A stretch of 55,000 nucleotides of DNA from contig CALUUY010000004.1 in NCBI GenBank assembly GCA_944324095.1, positions 1 through 55,000 on the forward strand, read 5' to 3'. A program made the translations under genes and the position numbers. Position 1 is the first letter of the stretch, and each line of letters starts with the position of its first letter. The notes beneath the pieces were generated by a model, which saw only the letters and a program-made list of their open reading frames with translations, made no database searches and was not told the DNA's origin. This document shows positions 1 to 7,662 of this stretch, in pieces. This DNA is from an uncultured Elusimicrobiales bacterium (lineage in GTDB: Bacteria; Elusimicrobiota; Elusimicrobia; Elusimicrobiales; Elusimicrobiaceae).

Positions 1-52
1 AAAAAAAAAAACAAAGCAACCGCCTATAAATAGCCCCTGCCCAACAGTCCCC

Positions 53-361
53 TCATTCTGTTTTATTTTGGCTGTCCAGGTTTATTTTTAGCAAGCAAGT
101 GCTTCTGCCACAGGGCCCCCGTTTGCGAAGTTCTTGTTCAAATAAAAGCGCTTGCCGGGTATAATATTGCTGGGTAAGCCGGATGTCTGAAAGAGAAAAA
201 AGGAGGTTCTCCCGCTTAAAGAAACGGTTATAAAGTGTAATTAACTGCTGCAACAGTTCATCTTGTGCCTGGCAAACCAACGCACCTTCTCGTTGCGTTA
301 TCTGCGCGCCTAGGGCATACGCCCGCTTATAAAGCAGCCTTTCCATATCGGTCTTATCCAC
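53..361 (-). CDS. Hypothetical protein, 102 aa
   Basis: I do not recognise this small, charged, probably helical protein. Translation starts at a GTG at 361. An AAGGCGG Shine-Dalgarno lies 6 nt upstream of it, which favours it over the internal ATG at 346 (97 aa). The protein is rich in Leu, Gln and Arg, with no signal peptide or membrane segment. It lies downstream of the YfcC-type carrier gene on the same strand, but a strong terminator separates the two, so it probably has its own transcript. Codon use resembles the neighbours, which together with the ribosome site argues it is real. Function is unknown. Confidence 0.55.
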   Translation of the reverse strand: MDKTDMERLLYKRAYALGAQITQREGALVCQAQDELLQQLITLYNRFFKRENLLFSLSDIRLTQQYYTRQALLFEQELRKRGPCGRSTCLLKINLDSQNKTE

Positions 362-403
362 CCTGAACCGCCTTTTACAATTAAAAAATTTCCCTCAAAA
401 GAG

Positions 404-431
404 ATAAAAAAAAGGGCCCGGCCGGGCCCTT
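404..431 (-). terminator. Intrinsic terminator of the YfcC-type gene
   Basis: An 8-bp GC-only stem (413-430) is followed on the minus strand by a run of eight T. Confidence 0.85.
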
Positions 432-448
432 GCTAGAAAAGATACGTT

Positions 449-1840
449 TTAATGCCACCCAAATAAAAACGGCGGTATTAATAACAACATAGAAAGCACC
501 GCCAATATAATTTGAAGCGGCACATTCCACTTAGCCCATTTTAACCAAGGGATTCCCGCCATACCAATGGCGGCCATTGTAACAGGAGCGGTGGGGATGA
601 TGGAGTTTGTCCACCCCTCGCCAAACTGATAAGCCAAAATGGCAATTTGCGGATTAACGCCAATAATATCGGCCAGCGGGATCATAACCGGCATAGTAAG
701 CACAGCCTGCCCGGAACCGGACGCTACAAAAAAGTTGATAAAACTATGCGCCCAGAACATCCCTTCCGCCGCCATCAGCGGGTTCATTTGGCCAATAAAC
801 TGGGCTATACCGTATAAAACGGTATCCAAAATGCGCCCGTCAGCTGCGATGACCACAATAGCTCTGGCTAAAGCCAGCATCAAAGAAACGCTCACCATAC
901 TGCGCGCCCCGTCTATAATAGCATCGGTTGTTTGGTTAAGGCTTAGTTTGCCCACAATGGCACACACGATACCAACCCCTAAAAACAAGCCGGAAATTTC
1001 TATAATGTACCAATGAAACAGCGCCACCCCGGCCACCAGCCAAGCCATACCCGCTGCAAAAATAAACGTAATCAATAAATGCCGCGCTGTAAATTGGGGC
1101 TTTTCCAGCACGTTTAAATGCAGTTCTTTACGTTTGGCTTGGTCAATATCGTAAGTAATGCTTTTTTTAGGGTTTTTGCGCACGCGCTCCCCGTACCAGG
1201 TTACAAAACCAATTACAACCGCCGTACAGATTCCCCACACCAACACACGATACCCCATACCGGAATAAAGCGGTAGCTGAGCAATGCCTTGGGAAATCCC
1301 CACCGTAAACGGGTTCATAAAAGCAGAGCCAAACCCCACCCACGCCCCTAAGAACGGTATGCTTACCCCCACCGCCGTATCATACCCCAAAGACAAGGCC
1401 AACGGGATAAATAGCGGAATAAAAATGAGGGTTTCTTCTTCCATACCAAATACGGCCCCTCCTAAAGAGAACAACAGCATACTGGCAGGAATAAAGAATT
1501 TTTTCAGCTTTTCCTTTTTGGAAAACAAATAACTGGTACCCAAAATAACAGCATTTACCGTGCCGGTGCGTTCAATAATGGTAAAAATCGCCCCGGTAAT
1601 AAAGATAAAAATGATGATATCGGAACAATCTCCAAACGCTTTGGCAGGCGCCGTAAGCACCGCCCCAATGCCTTGCGGGGCGGGATCTACCCGGTGATAA
1701 GAACCGGCCACGGTATAAGTGCGTCCGTCTTTTTGTATGGTATTATATTGGCCGGCAGGCAGGATGTAAGTTAAAGCGGCCACTATAATCATAATAGAGA
1801 AAATAAGGCCGTAAATATTGATAGAAAAACCTTTCTGCAT
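449..1840 (-). CDS. YfcC-family membrane carrier (C4-dicarboxylate/basic amino acid carrier superfamily)
   Basis: This 463-residue integral membrane protein resembles the YfcC/ArcD-like branch of the C4-dicarboxylate anaerobic carriers. Members are proposed to exchange amino acids or short organic acids, but the substrate cannot be read from sequence. The N-terminus holds a hydrophobic segment followed by LPAGQY and a G-S-Y-H-R-V loop, a typical start for this family. The rest is about ten further hydrophobic segments, with the conserved GSGQAVLTMP and GEGWTNSIIPTAP regions near the C-terminus. Length is normal for the family. There is no Shine-Dalgarno; instead a TATAAT lies 6 nt before the ATG (see promoter at 1847-1852). 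It is monocistronic, with a terminator downstream. Confidence 0.85.
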   Translation of the reverse strand: MQKGFSINIYGLIFSIMIIVAALTYILPAGQYNTIQKDGRTYTVAGSYHRVDPAPQGIGAVLTAPAKAFGDCSDIIIFIFITGAIFTIIERTGTVNAVILGTSYLFSKKEKLKKFFIPASMLLFSLGGAVFGMEEETLIFIPLFIPLALSLGYDTAVGVSIPFLGAWVGFGSAFMNPFTVGISQGIAQLPLYSGMGYRVLVWGICTAVVIGFVTWYGERVRKNPKKSITYDIDQAKRKELHLNVLEKPQFTARHLLITFIFAAGMAWLVAGVALFHWYIIEISGLFLGVGIVCAIVGKLSLNQTTDAIIDGARSMVSVSLMLALARAIVVIAADGRILDTVLYGIAQFIGQMNPLMAAEGMFWAHSFINFFVASGSGQAVLTMPVMIPLADIIGVNPQIAILAYQFGEGWTNSIIPTAPVTMAAIGMAGIPWLKWAKWNVPLQIILAVLSMLLLIPPFLFGWH

Positions 1841-1846
1841 TTATAT

Positions 1847-1852
1847 ATTATA
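1847..1852 (-). promoter_or_regulatory. -10 box placed for a leaderless mRNA (YfcC gene)
   Basis: A perfect TATAAT lies 6 nt upstream of the ATG at 1840 with no ribosome-binding site between. Transcription should start at or next to the start codon. The -35 region is poor. Confidence 0.6.
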
Positions 1853-1993
1853 GATTATTTAGGGCCTTGCCCTCTATACAGCGTGGTTTTTACCAGTGTT
1901 TTAACTCTTTAACAATCCCCCAACAGCCAATCAATAACAATACCAAACAGACGGTTTGCTGGCATACAAACACGGTGTTAAACACCAAAAGTC

Positions 1994-2071
1994 AGTAAAG
2001 TTATACCAGCAGAATAGCCCGGTTTGCCCGTATAAGGTGGGTCCGTCTTTACAAACTAATATAACTTTACT
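1994..2071. repeat. 12-bp perfect inverted repeat
   Basis: AGTAAAGTTATA (1994-2005) is exactly complementary to TATAACTTTACT (2060-2071), with a 54-nt loop. It lies in the gap between the divergent YfcC and XRE genes, just upstream of the -10 box at 2094. Role unknown; it could be a regulator site or an RNA stem. Confidence 0.6.
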
Positions 2072-2093
2072 AACAAAATCACTCATTTTTTGC

Positions 2094-2099
2094 TATAAT
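2094..2099 (+). promoter_or_regulatory. Extended -10 promoter upstream of the XRE gene leader
   Basis: TGCTATAAT is a perfect extended -10 element. The -35 is weak (TAACAA at 17 bp). A transcript from here would begin near 2106 and carry a leader of about 235 nt before the XRE regulator ATG at 2342. Confidence 0.6.
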
Positions 2100-2105
2100 A
2101 TAAGT

Positions 2106-2341
2106 AATACGATTCGGGCGAATACGTATAACATAAGGTTTATTAAGCCAAAGTGCCGCAAAGCTGCTGCACCGGTTCTGAAGAAGAACCGCTTATAAAC
2201 CAGGTAAGAAATGAGTGAAAACAGCGGGGGAGGCGCCCCGCCGGTTAAGAGAGTTACTCTTAACATTTGTTAGTATAGTAAATTTTGTTAGTGTTTGTCA
2301 AGCGTTTTTTACACAAAACCGCCGCATATCCAGGAGGGCCT
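2106..2341 (+). promoter_or_regulatory. Structured leader/operator region of the XRE regulator
   Basis: The leader folds by eye into a three-way junction. An outer stem pairs 2137-2148 with 2191-2201 with one bulged T. It encloses GTGC (2153-2156) paired with GCAC (2169-2172), and a hairpin CGGTTCT/AGAACCG with loop GAAGA (2173-2191). Downstream come a GCGGGG/CCCCGC stem (2224-2241) and a perfect operator-like palindrome, GTTAAGAG-5-CTCTTAAC (2244-2264). The direct repeat TTTGTTAGT occurs twice, at 2266 and 2284. The palindrome and direct repeats are good candidates for autoregulation by the XRE protein. The junction does not match any riboswitch I know. Confidence 0.45.
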
Positions 2342-3013
2342 ATGAATCAATTTGAAAAACAATTAGAAAAATGGAACCACGGCACTCTGCGCGGCGCACA
2401 GGCCAAGTTGGCCCGCTTATTAAAAGTATCCACAGCTACCGTAGCCCTTTGGACAACCGGTAAAAGAAACCCCTCCAAAGGCTATATAGAACAAATGGCC
2501 CATTTGTTTGAATTACCTGTGGAGGCTTTACGGGATGTATTAAACGGTAAAGAAAGCATCGCCTATCCGCAAACGCCTTTTGCACGCCCGGCACACACGC
2601 TGCGGGATAGTTTTCAAGAAACGACATACGCCCCGCGGCCGCATTTAGCCGCCCAAAGTAACAGTATTGCTATACCGTTATTAGCGGCGGCCCCCTCCGG
2701 GAACACCGTGTACGAAGACAGCGATGTGTTGGAATGGTGGACGTTGCCCCGCCAACGTGCACAAGGAGCTAAGTTTTTAATCAAACTGCCTCAAAGCGGC
2801 TTGATTGTAGCCATAAAACCGGGGTTATCGGCACCGGCCTTTTCCCAAATACTGGTACAAAAACAAGACGGAACGTACCAGGTGAAAGATTTTCAGGGGG
2901 AGCAAAACCCAACGGTTGTCGCTCAAAACGAAACGGGCGTTTTGGCAGGAAACAAAATAATTGGAACGGTTGTATTTTCTGTAACTGAAAATAAACCTAC
3001 AATTAAGTATTGA
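2342..3013 (+). CDS. XRE-family transcriptional regulator with S24-like C-terminal domain
   Basis: This 223-residue protein has an N-terminal helix-turn-helix domain of the XRE/Cro type (residues about 15-65; the segment around ATVALWTTGKRNPSKGY is the turn and recognition helix). A linker rich in Ala, Pro and Arg follows. The C-terminal domain (about 100-223) looks like the beta fold of LexA/CI-type S24 peptidases and ends with GTVV near residue 210. I cannot find the usual catalytic serine in a G-x-S-M motif or a clear partner lysine, so self-cleavage is doubtful. The start at 2342 is set by AGGAGGG just upstream; an in-frame upstream extension is not supported. The structured leader in front suggests autoregulation. 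A phage-like repressor origin is possible, but no phage genes are near. Confidence 0.8.
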   Translation: MNQFEKQLEKWNHGTLRGAQAKLARLLKVSTATVALWTTGKRNPSKGYIEQMAHLFELPVEALRDVLNGKESIAYPQTPFARPAHTLRDSFQETTYAPRPHLAAQSNSIAIPLLAAAPSGNTVYEDSDVLEWWTLPRQRAQGAKFLIKLPQSGLIVAIKPGLSAPAFSQILVQKQDGTYQVKDFQGEQNPTVVAQNETGVLAGNKIIGTVVFSVTENKPTIKY

Positions 3014-3037
3014 TTTTAGTTGAAAATCCATTATACT
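3010..3037 (+). promoter_or_regulatory. Promoter for the candidate ncRNA
   Basis: TTGATT (3010-3015), a 16-bp spacer and TATACT (3032-3037) overlap the stop codon of the XRE gene. Transcription would start near 3044, at the first base pair of the closing stem of the RNA. Confidence 0.6.
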
Positions 3038-3045
3038 ATCAATAA

Positions 3046-3469
3046 TCCCAAGGATGTATGGGGTACAGGTATTTGACAGAAAAACGCACATAAGCCCAGC
3101 TGTGCCGTATGATGTATGGCGGGATGTGTGCAACTATTTGGGCTTCAGCCCGCAGCGGTTTTGTGGAGAGCAATCCGGCGTGGCAGGATTTCAAGATAGA
3201 AAAAAAGAGTTCTTTTAAGTCCGTGGCGGCGTGGCGGTCTTGTTTCTGGTGTCAGTATCCGTGGCACAAGCTTTGGGCCTGTTTTCTGAGGAAAACAGGA
3301 GCCCCCAAAGATATGGGACGGGGCATCGGGCAAGGGGCTATGATCCGTTCGCTTAAATCCTCTTAACTGGCAAGCCTGGCCAAATCTTTATGTACTTGGG
3401 AAAGAGAGTAACAAAATGGAAGAGTCGACTAACTAAACCCTCGCGTTGAATAAACGCGAGGGTTTTTTA
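3046..3469 (+). ncRNA. Candidate structured non-coding RNA, ~420 nt including terminator
   Basis: This 350-plus-nt stretch lacks credible coding sequence: its only ORF of note, at 3109-3366, is tryptophan- and cysteine-rich with no Shine-Dalgarno. It is rich in helices. TCCCAAG (3046-3052) pairs with CTTGGGA (3395-3401), closing the whole molecule. Inside lie GCACA/TGTGC (3086-3105), GCCGTA/TATGGC (3104-3120, alternative to the previous stem at its edge), GGGC-TTCA-GCCC (3140-3151) and a 16-bp hairpin. In that hairpin CTTTGGG pairs with CCCAAAG and CCTGTTTTC with GAAAACAGG, closing a TGAG loop (3271-3310). A promoter ends just before 3046 and an intrinsic terminator follows. I compared it by eye with RNase P RNA, tmRNA, 6S and SRP RNA and saw none of their signatures. 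The class is unknown. Confidence 0.6.
3437..3469 (+). terminator. Intrinsic terminator of the candidate ncRNA
   Basis: An 11-bp stem ACCCTCGCGTT/AACGCGAGGGT with a 5-nt loop is followed by TTTTT. Confidence 0.9.
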
Positions 3470-3642
3470 TGGGTATTGAAACACCAGCTTGCCTCTTACT
3501 TATAAACACGAACCAAGTTCTTCAGCAAATTTCTACTCGCGGCATTTTAGGCCCAGTCACAACTTAGGCCCAAAGGCCCTTTTAAAGTTTAAGCTTTTCT
3601 TTATAGCATATTATTAATAACTTAAAAGGAGATGAAAGAAGA

Positions 3643-5238
3643 ATGCAAAACTCGTCTATCACTACCCTCTTGTTAGGTTCGTTATTTTTGTTGCCTAACT
3701 TATCGTGGGCACAAAAAACGCCCAAACAAGCAGGCAAAGCTGTGCAAAAAATAATCAAAAAACAACAAACGGCCCAACAAGCCAAAAAAATTATTTTACC
3801 CGTACGCCAATGGGGTCTAAGCGCGCAGGATATGCCGCAACCCAGTACCCCGGTGCAACTCATTCTTCCGGTGCGTCAATGGGGCCGGCAAGCAGAACCG
3901 GCGGAGCAACTCTCTTTATTAGAACGGGCCGAATTGACCAACCGCTTGGAATTATTAGAAAACCTGCGCCGTTCTTTGCAAAAAGACCCGGCCATCATTG
4001 TTAAACCCAAATTTGCCAAGCAAATGGAATCTTTAAACAAATTGGGCATTCAAATGCCGCAAATCAGCGCCCTTCCGGCCAATGCCACAGAAAAACAAAA
4101 AGCCGCTTATGTAGCCAACTTACAAAACTGCATTGAAACGGCTTTAAATAAAGCCCAGGCTGATATTGCCGCCCGTTTGGGCCAACAAGTACCCGCTTTA
4201 CATTTGGAACAAGCCGTCTCTTCCAACCGTAAAGACTTGCTGCTTGCCCGCGGCCGCCACCAACAAAAATGGGCCATTTTTCAAGCTGCCGCCAAAAAAC
4301 ATAAATCCTCTTTTAGTTGGGGCACGCCGGGCATTGATTTAATTGAAATCACGCCCTTAAAAGAAGCCAACACCAAAAACCTCATCAATCAAATAGCAGA
4401 CGCCAAGCCGTCTTCTATGGGAGCTATGCTGGATGTGGTGTTATATGATGCAAACTCCTCCTTACCGCAAAAAAGAGCCTTAATGCAACACATTGCCGGT
4501 ATGAGCGAGCTGGTGGGCTACAACTTTGTACAGGCGTATTTACAAACCTTCAACCAACTTCCCGCGGTTAAGAACATACAGGCGGCCGAATACACCGATT
4601 ATCGCCTGCTCAACAAATACGCCCGCAACACCCAGGCAGAATTACTGGAACGCCAGTGGGAAACCAAAACTTTTATGCCTAACAATGACGCAAAAGCCTT
4701 TACAGCCTTGGCTTCGTTTGTGGATCACACCACTTCCCGCGCCAGTATGTTAGCCGTCGCTCACGGAGACCAAAAAGCCGCGTTGTGGTTATTGCGCCAC
4801 GCGCCCAGCAACGTTATCAGCCAAAAACTGGTGCACTATTTATTTACGCAATACCCGCCCAGAAAATACGGTGTAATTTTCTCCAGCAACCCGCAAAAAG
4901 AAGTGGTATCCGCCCCGGACATTCCGTTGTTTGACAAGTCCACCTATCAAAACGCTTTGGAAGCCCGTTTAGAAGTGGTGGAACAGCGTATTGCAAACGT
5001 CAGCCGGGAAATACAAGCGCTTTCTCAACAAGTAAACAATATGAGCGCAAATATAGAAAACGCCAAAAAGACGGAAGGAACCGACTGGAACCCCGCCAAT
5101 ACGGAAATGCAATTAGTCTATTTCCGCACGCAGCGCGCCAAGTTGGACTTACGCATTACCCGCTTGAAAGATTTAGCTAAAAAACTGCGCGTAGAATACA
5201 AAGAAGTATATGGAGACTTGCAGGATTTACAACGCTAA
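3643..5238 (+). CDS. Secreted protein with ILPVRQWG repeats and C-terminal coiled coil
   Basis: This 531-residue protein has a clear signal peptide (hydrophobic core at residues 8-20, likely cleavage after SWA). It does not match a family I know. The mature N-terminus is rich in Lys, Gln and Ala. ILPVRQWG then occurs twice, at residues 51-58 and 74-81, a 23-residue period. The middle is mostly helical. The last ~100 residues (LEARLEVVEQR onward) have heptad-like spacing and are probably a coiled coil. An AAGGAG at 3626-3631 serves the ATG at 3643; the nearer ATG at 3632 is out of frame. It sits alone between terminators. Its signal-peptide style resembles the proteins at 27771 and 35434. An outer-surface or periplasmic location is inferred. 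Confidence 0.7.
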   Translation: MQNSSITTLLLGSLFLLPNLSWAQKTPKQAGKAVQKIIKKQQTAQQAKKIILPVRQWGLSAQDMPQPSTPVQLILPVRQWGRQAEPAEQLSLLERAELTNRLELLENLRRSLQKDPAIIVKPKFAKQMESLNKLGIQMPQISALPANATEKQKAAYVANLQNCIETALNKAQADIAARLGQQVPALHLEQAVSSNRKDLLLARGRHQQKWAIFQAAAKKHKSSFSWGTPGIDLIEITPLKEANTKNLINQIADAKPSSMGAMLDVVLYDANSSLPQKRALMQHIAGMSELVGYNFVQAYLQTFNQLPAVKNIQAAEYTDYRLLNKYARNTQAELLERQWETKTFMPNNDAKAFTALASFVDHTTSRASMLAVAHGDQKAALWLLRHAPSNVISQKLVHYLFTQYPPRKYGVIFSSNPQKEVVSAPDIPLFDKSTYQNALEARLEVVEQRIANVSREIQALSQQVNNMSANIENAKKTEGTDWNPANTEMQLVYFRTQRAKLDLRITRLKDLAKKLRVEYKEVYGDLQDLQR

Positions 5239-5257
5239 ACACTGCTTAAAAACCACA

Positions 5258-5288
5258 AAAACCCCGGTTTTGAAAACCGGGGTTTTTG
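5258..5288 (+). terminator. Intrinsic terminator of the secreted repeat protein gene
   Basis: The stem AACCCCGGTTTT/AAAACCGGGGTT (loop around 5272) is followed by a T-run. Confidence 0.9.
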
Positions 5289-5800
5289 TTATTTTTTAAA
5301 TACATTAGATAACCTTTCTTCCCGCAAACGCCGCTGTATTTTTTTACATTCAAATTAACAGCACCAATAATCTTCTGTCTATCTCCCCCCAACTATACCT
5401 GCCACCCCTTTTTGCACACGCCACCCAAAAACTACGCTCGGCGAGGCTTCGGTTAAGCCTTTTGTATAAAAAGCCCCCTCTTCAAGCGATATTTTCCTCT
5501 GTTAAAACCCTGTTACTTATTGTCCGTAACCACTTATACCTTTTTTATCTATTTTCCCCCCTTAAACCTTCGCTTTACACAGCATCTTTGGTTTTTAGAA
5601 CGGCTTTTATTTATTCATTTTTAAGTTTTACTGCGTTTTTGATTTAACAGACATCACTTTATCATCCAGCCCCATTTAAATGCTTTATACACGATTTTTG
5701 GGGCTTTAAAAACATTTAAGCCGTAAAACCCGTAGTCCTTATGTTTTTTTTGAGTAAAAATGCGTTAATTAGACTAATAATTTTTATTCCCCTTACGCAC
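5289..5800. other. Intergenic region without a recognisable gene
   Basis: About 510 bp lie between two convergent transcription units. The plus strand is pyrimidine-rich. A 61-codon ORF at 5462-5647 has no Shine-Dalgarno and an odd composition, so I do not call it. Two small inverted repeats are visible: AGGCTT/AAGCCT (5444-5460) and AGCCCCA/TGGGGCT around 5669-5706. I see no RNA-gene signature. Confidence 0.5.
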
Positions 5801-5829
5801 AAACGCCCCGGGGACAACCCGGGGCGTTT
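5801..5829 (-). terminator. Intrinsic terminator of the bcd-etfBA unit
   Basis: A perfect 12-bp stem AAACGCCCCGGG/CCCGGGGCGTTT with a 5-nt loop lies just downstream of etfA. Confidence 0.85.
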
Positions 5830-5853
5830 AATCAAGCCATATTAGATAGTGAC

Positions 5854-6840
5854 TTAGTGCAAGGCTTCCAGCATAGCAGGAATCACTTCATACAAGTCCC
5901 CCTGCACCGCATAATTGGCAACCTTCATAATAGGGGCCTGCGGGTCTTTGTTTACAGCCACAATAACGTCCGCCCCGCTCATACCGGCCATATGCTGTAT
6001 TTGCCCGGAAATACCACACGCAATGTACACCTTCGGCTTTACAGTGCGCCCCGTCAGGCCGATTTGATAGCGGTAATCAATCCACCCATTATCCACCGGT
6101 GCGCGGGAAGCAGCCACAGCTCCGCCCAAGCGGTCAGCCAGTTTTTTAAGTAAAGCAAAACCTTCCGGTTTACCCAAACCGCGCCCGCCGGCTACAATAA
6201 TTTCCGCTTCGGATAAATCCAGCCCGTCGCCTTCGTTCTTAATAAACTCAATAAACTTAGCTAAAGACGTATATTTTTCCGCATCAAACGCAAAACGGAT
6301 TACTTCCCCTTGGCGGCCCGGCACCCGTACAGCTTTTTCATAAGACATCGGCCTCAGGGAGCACATTTCCGGGCGGGTTCTTTTGCAAGTAATCGTAGCC
6401 ATCAAATTGCCGCCAAAAGTAGGGCGGGTGGCGTGCAGTTGGCCGTCTTCTTTATTGATAAGCACTTCGGTAGCGTCCGCCGTTAAACCGGTACCTGCAA
6501 AAACAGCCGTCTTGGCCGATAAAGAACGCCCCATATTGGTGGCCGGCAATAAAAATTTATTGGGCTTATATTGGGCAATCATAGCCGCTAAAGTTTTAGC
6601 GTAAACATCATCTACATAATTAGCCAAGTGGGCGTCATCACACACATACACGATGTCAGCCCCGTATTCAAAAAGCTCAGCCGCAAACTTTTCCACGCCG
6701 CTTCCCAACAAAACAGCACACAGTTTCTCGCCCAAATCATCGGCCAGCTTACGCCCGGCATTTAGCAATTCATAGGCGGTGGGGCTTAATTTACCGTGGT
6801 TTACTTCCGCCAAAATCCATACATTTTTCCAATCGTTCAT
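5854..6840 (-). CDS. etfA: Electron transfer flavoprotein, alpha subunit
   Basis: EtfA binds FAD and, with EtfB, passes electrons to and from acyl-CoA dehydrogenase in the cytoplasm. The protein is 328 residues, normal for the family. Its N-terminal Rossmann-like half is followed by the C-terminal FAD domain. That domain carries the conserved stretch VAGGRGLGKPEGF, then SRAPVDNGW, then GRTVKPKVYIACGISG and ADVIVAVNKDPQAPI. These are textbook FAD-domain signatures. An AAGGAT ribosome site precedes the ATG. The gene follows etfB after 13 bp and is last in the operon with an acyl-CoA dehydrogenase. This arrangement is typical of the butyryl-CoA dehydrogenase/Etf complex of anaerobes, some of which bifurcate electrons to ferredoxin; bifurcation here is inference. 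Confidence 0.95.
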   Translation of the reverse strand: MNDWKNVWILAEVNHGKLSPTAYELLNAGRKLADDLGEKLCAVLLGSGVEKFAAELFEYGADIVYVCDDAHLANYVDDVYAKTLAAMIAQYKPNKFLLPATNMGRSLSAKTAVFAGTGLTADATEVLINKEDGQLHATRPTFGGNLMATITCKRTRPEMCSLRPMSYEKAVRVPGRQGEVIRFAFDAEKYTSLAKFIEFIKNEGDGLDLSEAEIIVAGGRGLGKPEGFALLKKLADRLGGAVAASRAPVDNGWIDYRYQIGLTGRTVKPKVYIACGISGQIQHMAGMSGADVIVAVNKDPQAPIMKVANYAVQGDLYEVIPAMLEALH

Positions 6841-6853
6841 ATTAAATCCTTAA

Positions 6854-7651
6854 TTAAATATATTTGTTTTCTTTCAGTAATTCCACCAATTTGGCGGCTT
6901 TTTCTTTGCCGTTTGCACCTTCTACGGTTACGGCGCAAACTTCTCTTTTAGGCACAAAAGATTTAACCACATTGGTAGGGCAATTTTTAATACCCAATTT
7001 GGATTTATCGGCCCCCACATCATCAGCCGTCCACTTGGTAACCTGCGCCCGCTTGGCTAAAATACGGCCTTTGGGGCTTTTTACGCGGGGCTTATTGATT
7101 TCCTTTACCACGGACAACACACACGGATAGGGGATTTCCAACACGTCCGTTCCGTCCTCGGTCAAGCGTTCTACCACAACGGATTTCTCCCCCGCTTTTA
7201 CCACTTTTTTAACAAACGCCGCATTGGGCCAGCCCAACCAAGCCGATATTTGCGGCCCGATGTGGCCCGTATCGCTATCATTGGTTTGTTTGCCGCAAAT
7301 GACCAAATCCACCGGATTTTGGGCGGCAATTTTTTCTATCCCCTTAGAAAGCGCATAACTGGTTGACCAAGTATCCGAACCGGCAAAAGCCATATCACCC
7401 AACTGGTAGGCCGCATCGGCCCCGCGGGCGATACTGTCTTTTAACACGGCTTCCGCCTGCGGCGGCCCCATAGTGATAACGGACACGGTACCGCCCAGCT
7501 GTTCTTTTAACGTAACGGCCTCTTCCAGGGCGTACTCGTCAAACGGGTTAATATCGCTGGCGGCGCCGGAGCGGATTAAACAACCGGTCTGCGGGTCTAT
7601 TTTTACATTGTCGGACTTGGGGGTCTGTTTTACGCAAGCAACAATATGCAT
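6854..7651 (-). CDS. etfB: Electron transfer flavoprotein, beta subunit
   Basis: EtfB pairs with EtfA in the flavoprotein that serves the upstream acyl-CoA dehydrogenase. The 265-residue protein begins MHIVACVKQTP, the usual start of the family. It carries INPFDEYALEEA and the signature VICGKQTNDSDTGHIGPQ followed by LGWP, which in Etf beta contacts the nucleotide cofactor (AMP in classical Etf, FAD in bifurcating Etf). Which of the two this is cannot be settled by eye. AGGAG lies at the proper distance from the ATG at 7651. The gene follows the dehydrogenase after 11 bp, so the three genes are almost surely co-transcribed. Confidence 0.95.
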   Translation of the reverse strand: MHIVACVKQTPKSDNVKIDPQTGCLIRSGAASDINPFDEYALEEAVTLKEQLGGTVSVITMGPPQAEAVLKDSIARGADAAYQLGDMAFAGSDTWSTSYALSKGIEKIAAQNPVDLVICGKQTNDSDTGHIGPQISAWLGWPNAAFVKKVVKAGEKSVVVERLTEDGTDVLEIPYPCVLSVVKEINKPRVKSPKGRILAKRAQVTKWTADDVGADKSKLGIKNCPTNVVKSFVPKREVCAVTVEGANGKEKAAKLVELLKENKYI

Positions 7652-7662
7652 ATAAATTCTCC

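Noticed and set aside
1956-2198. 80-codon ORF upstream of the XRE gene
   Set aside because: It has no ribosome site, runs through the inverted repeat and the promoter, and has an unlikely composition.
3109-3366. 85-codon ORF inside the candidate ncRNA
   Set aside because: It has no Shine-Dalgarno and is unusually rich in Trp and Cys, and its DNA is full of helices that explain the open frame.
3046-3469. The RNA as RNase P RNA, tmRNA, 6S or SRP RNA
   Set aside because: The GAGGAAAGTCC core of RNase P, the CCA-ending tRNA-like part and tag frame of tmRNA, and the GGTCAGG...GGAAGCAGCC loop of SRP RNA are all missing by eye. 6S RNA is much shorter.
5462-5647. 61-codon hydrophobic ORF
   Set aside because: It has no Shine-Dalgarno and its hydrophobicity simply reflects the pyrimidine-rich DNA.
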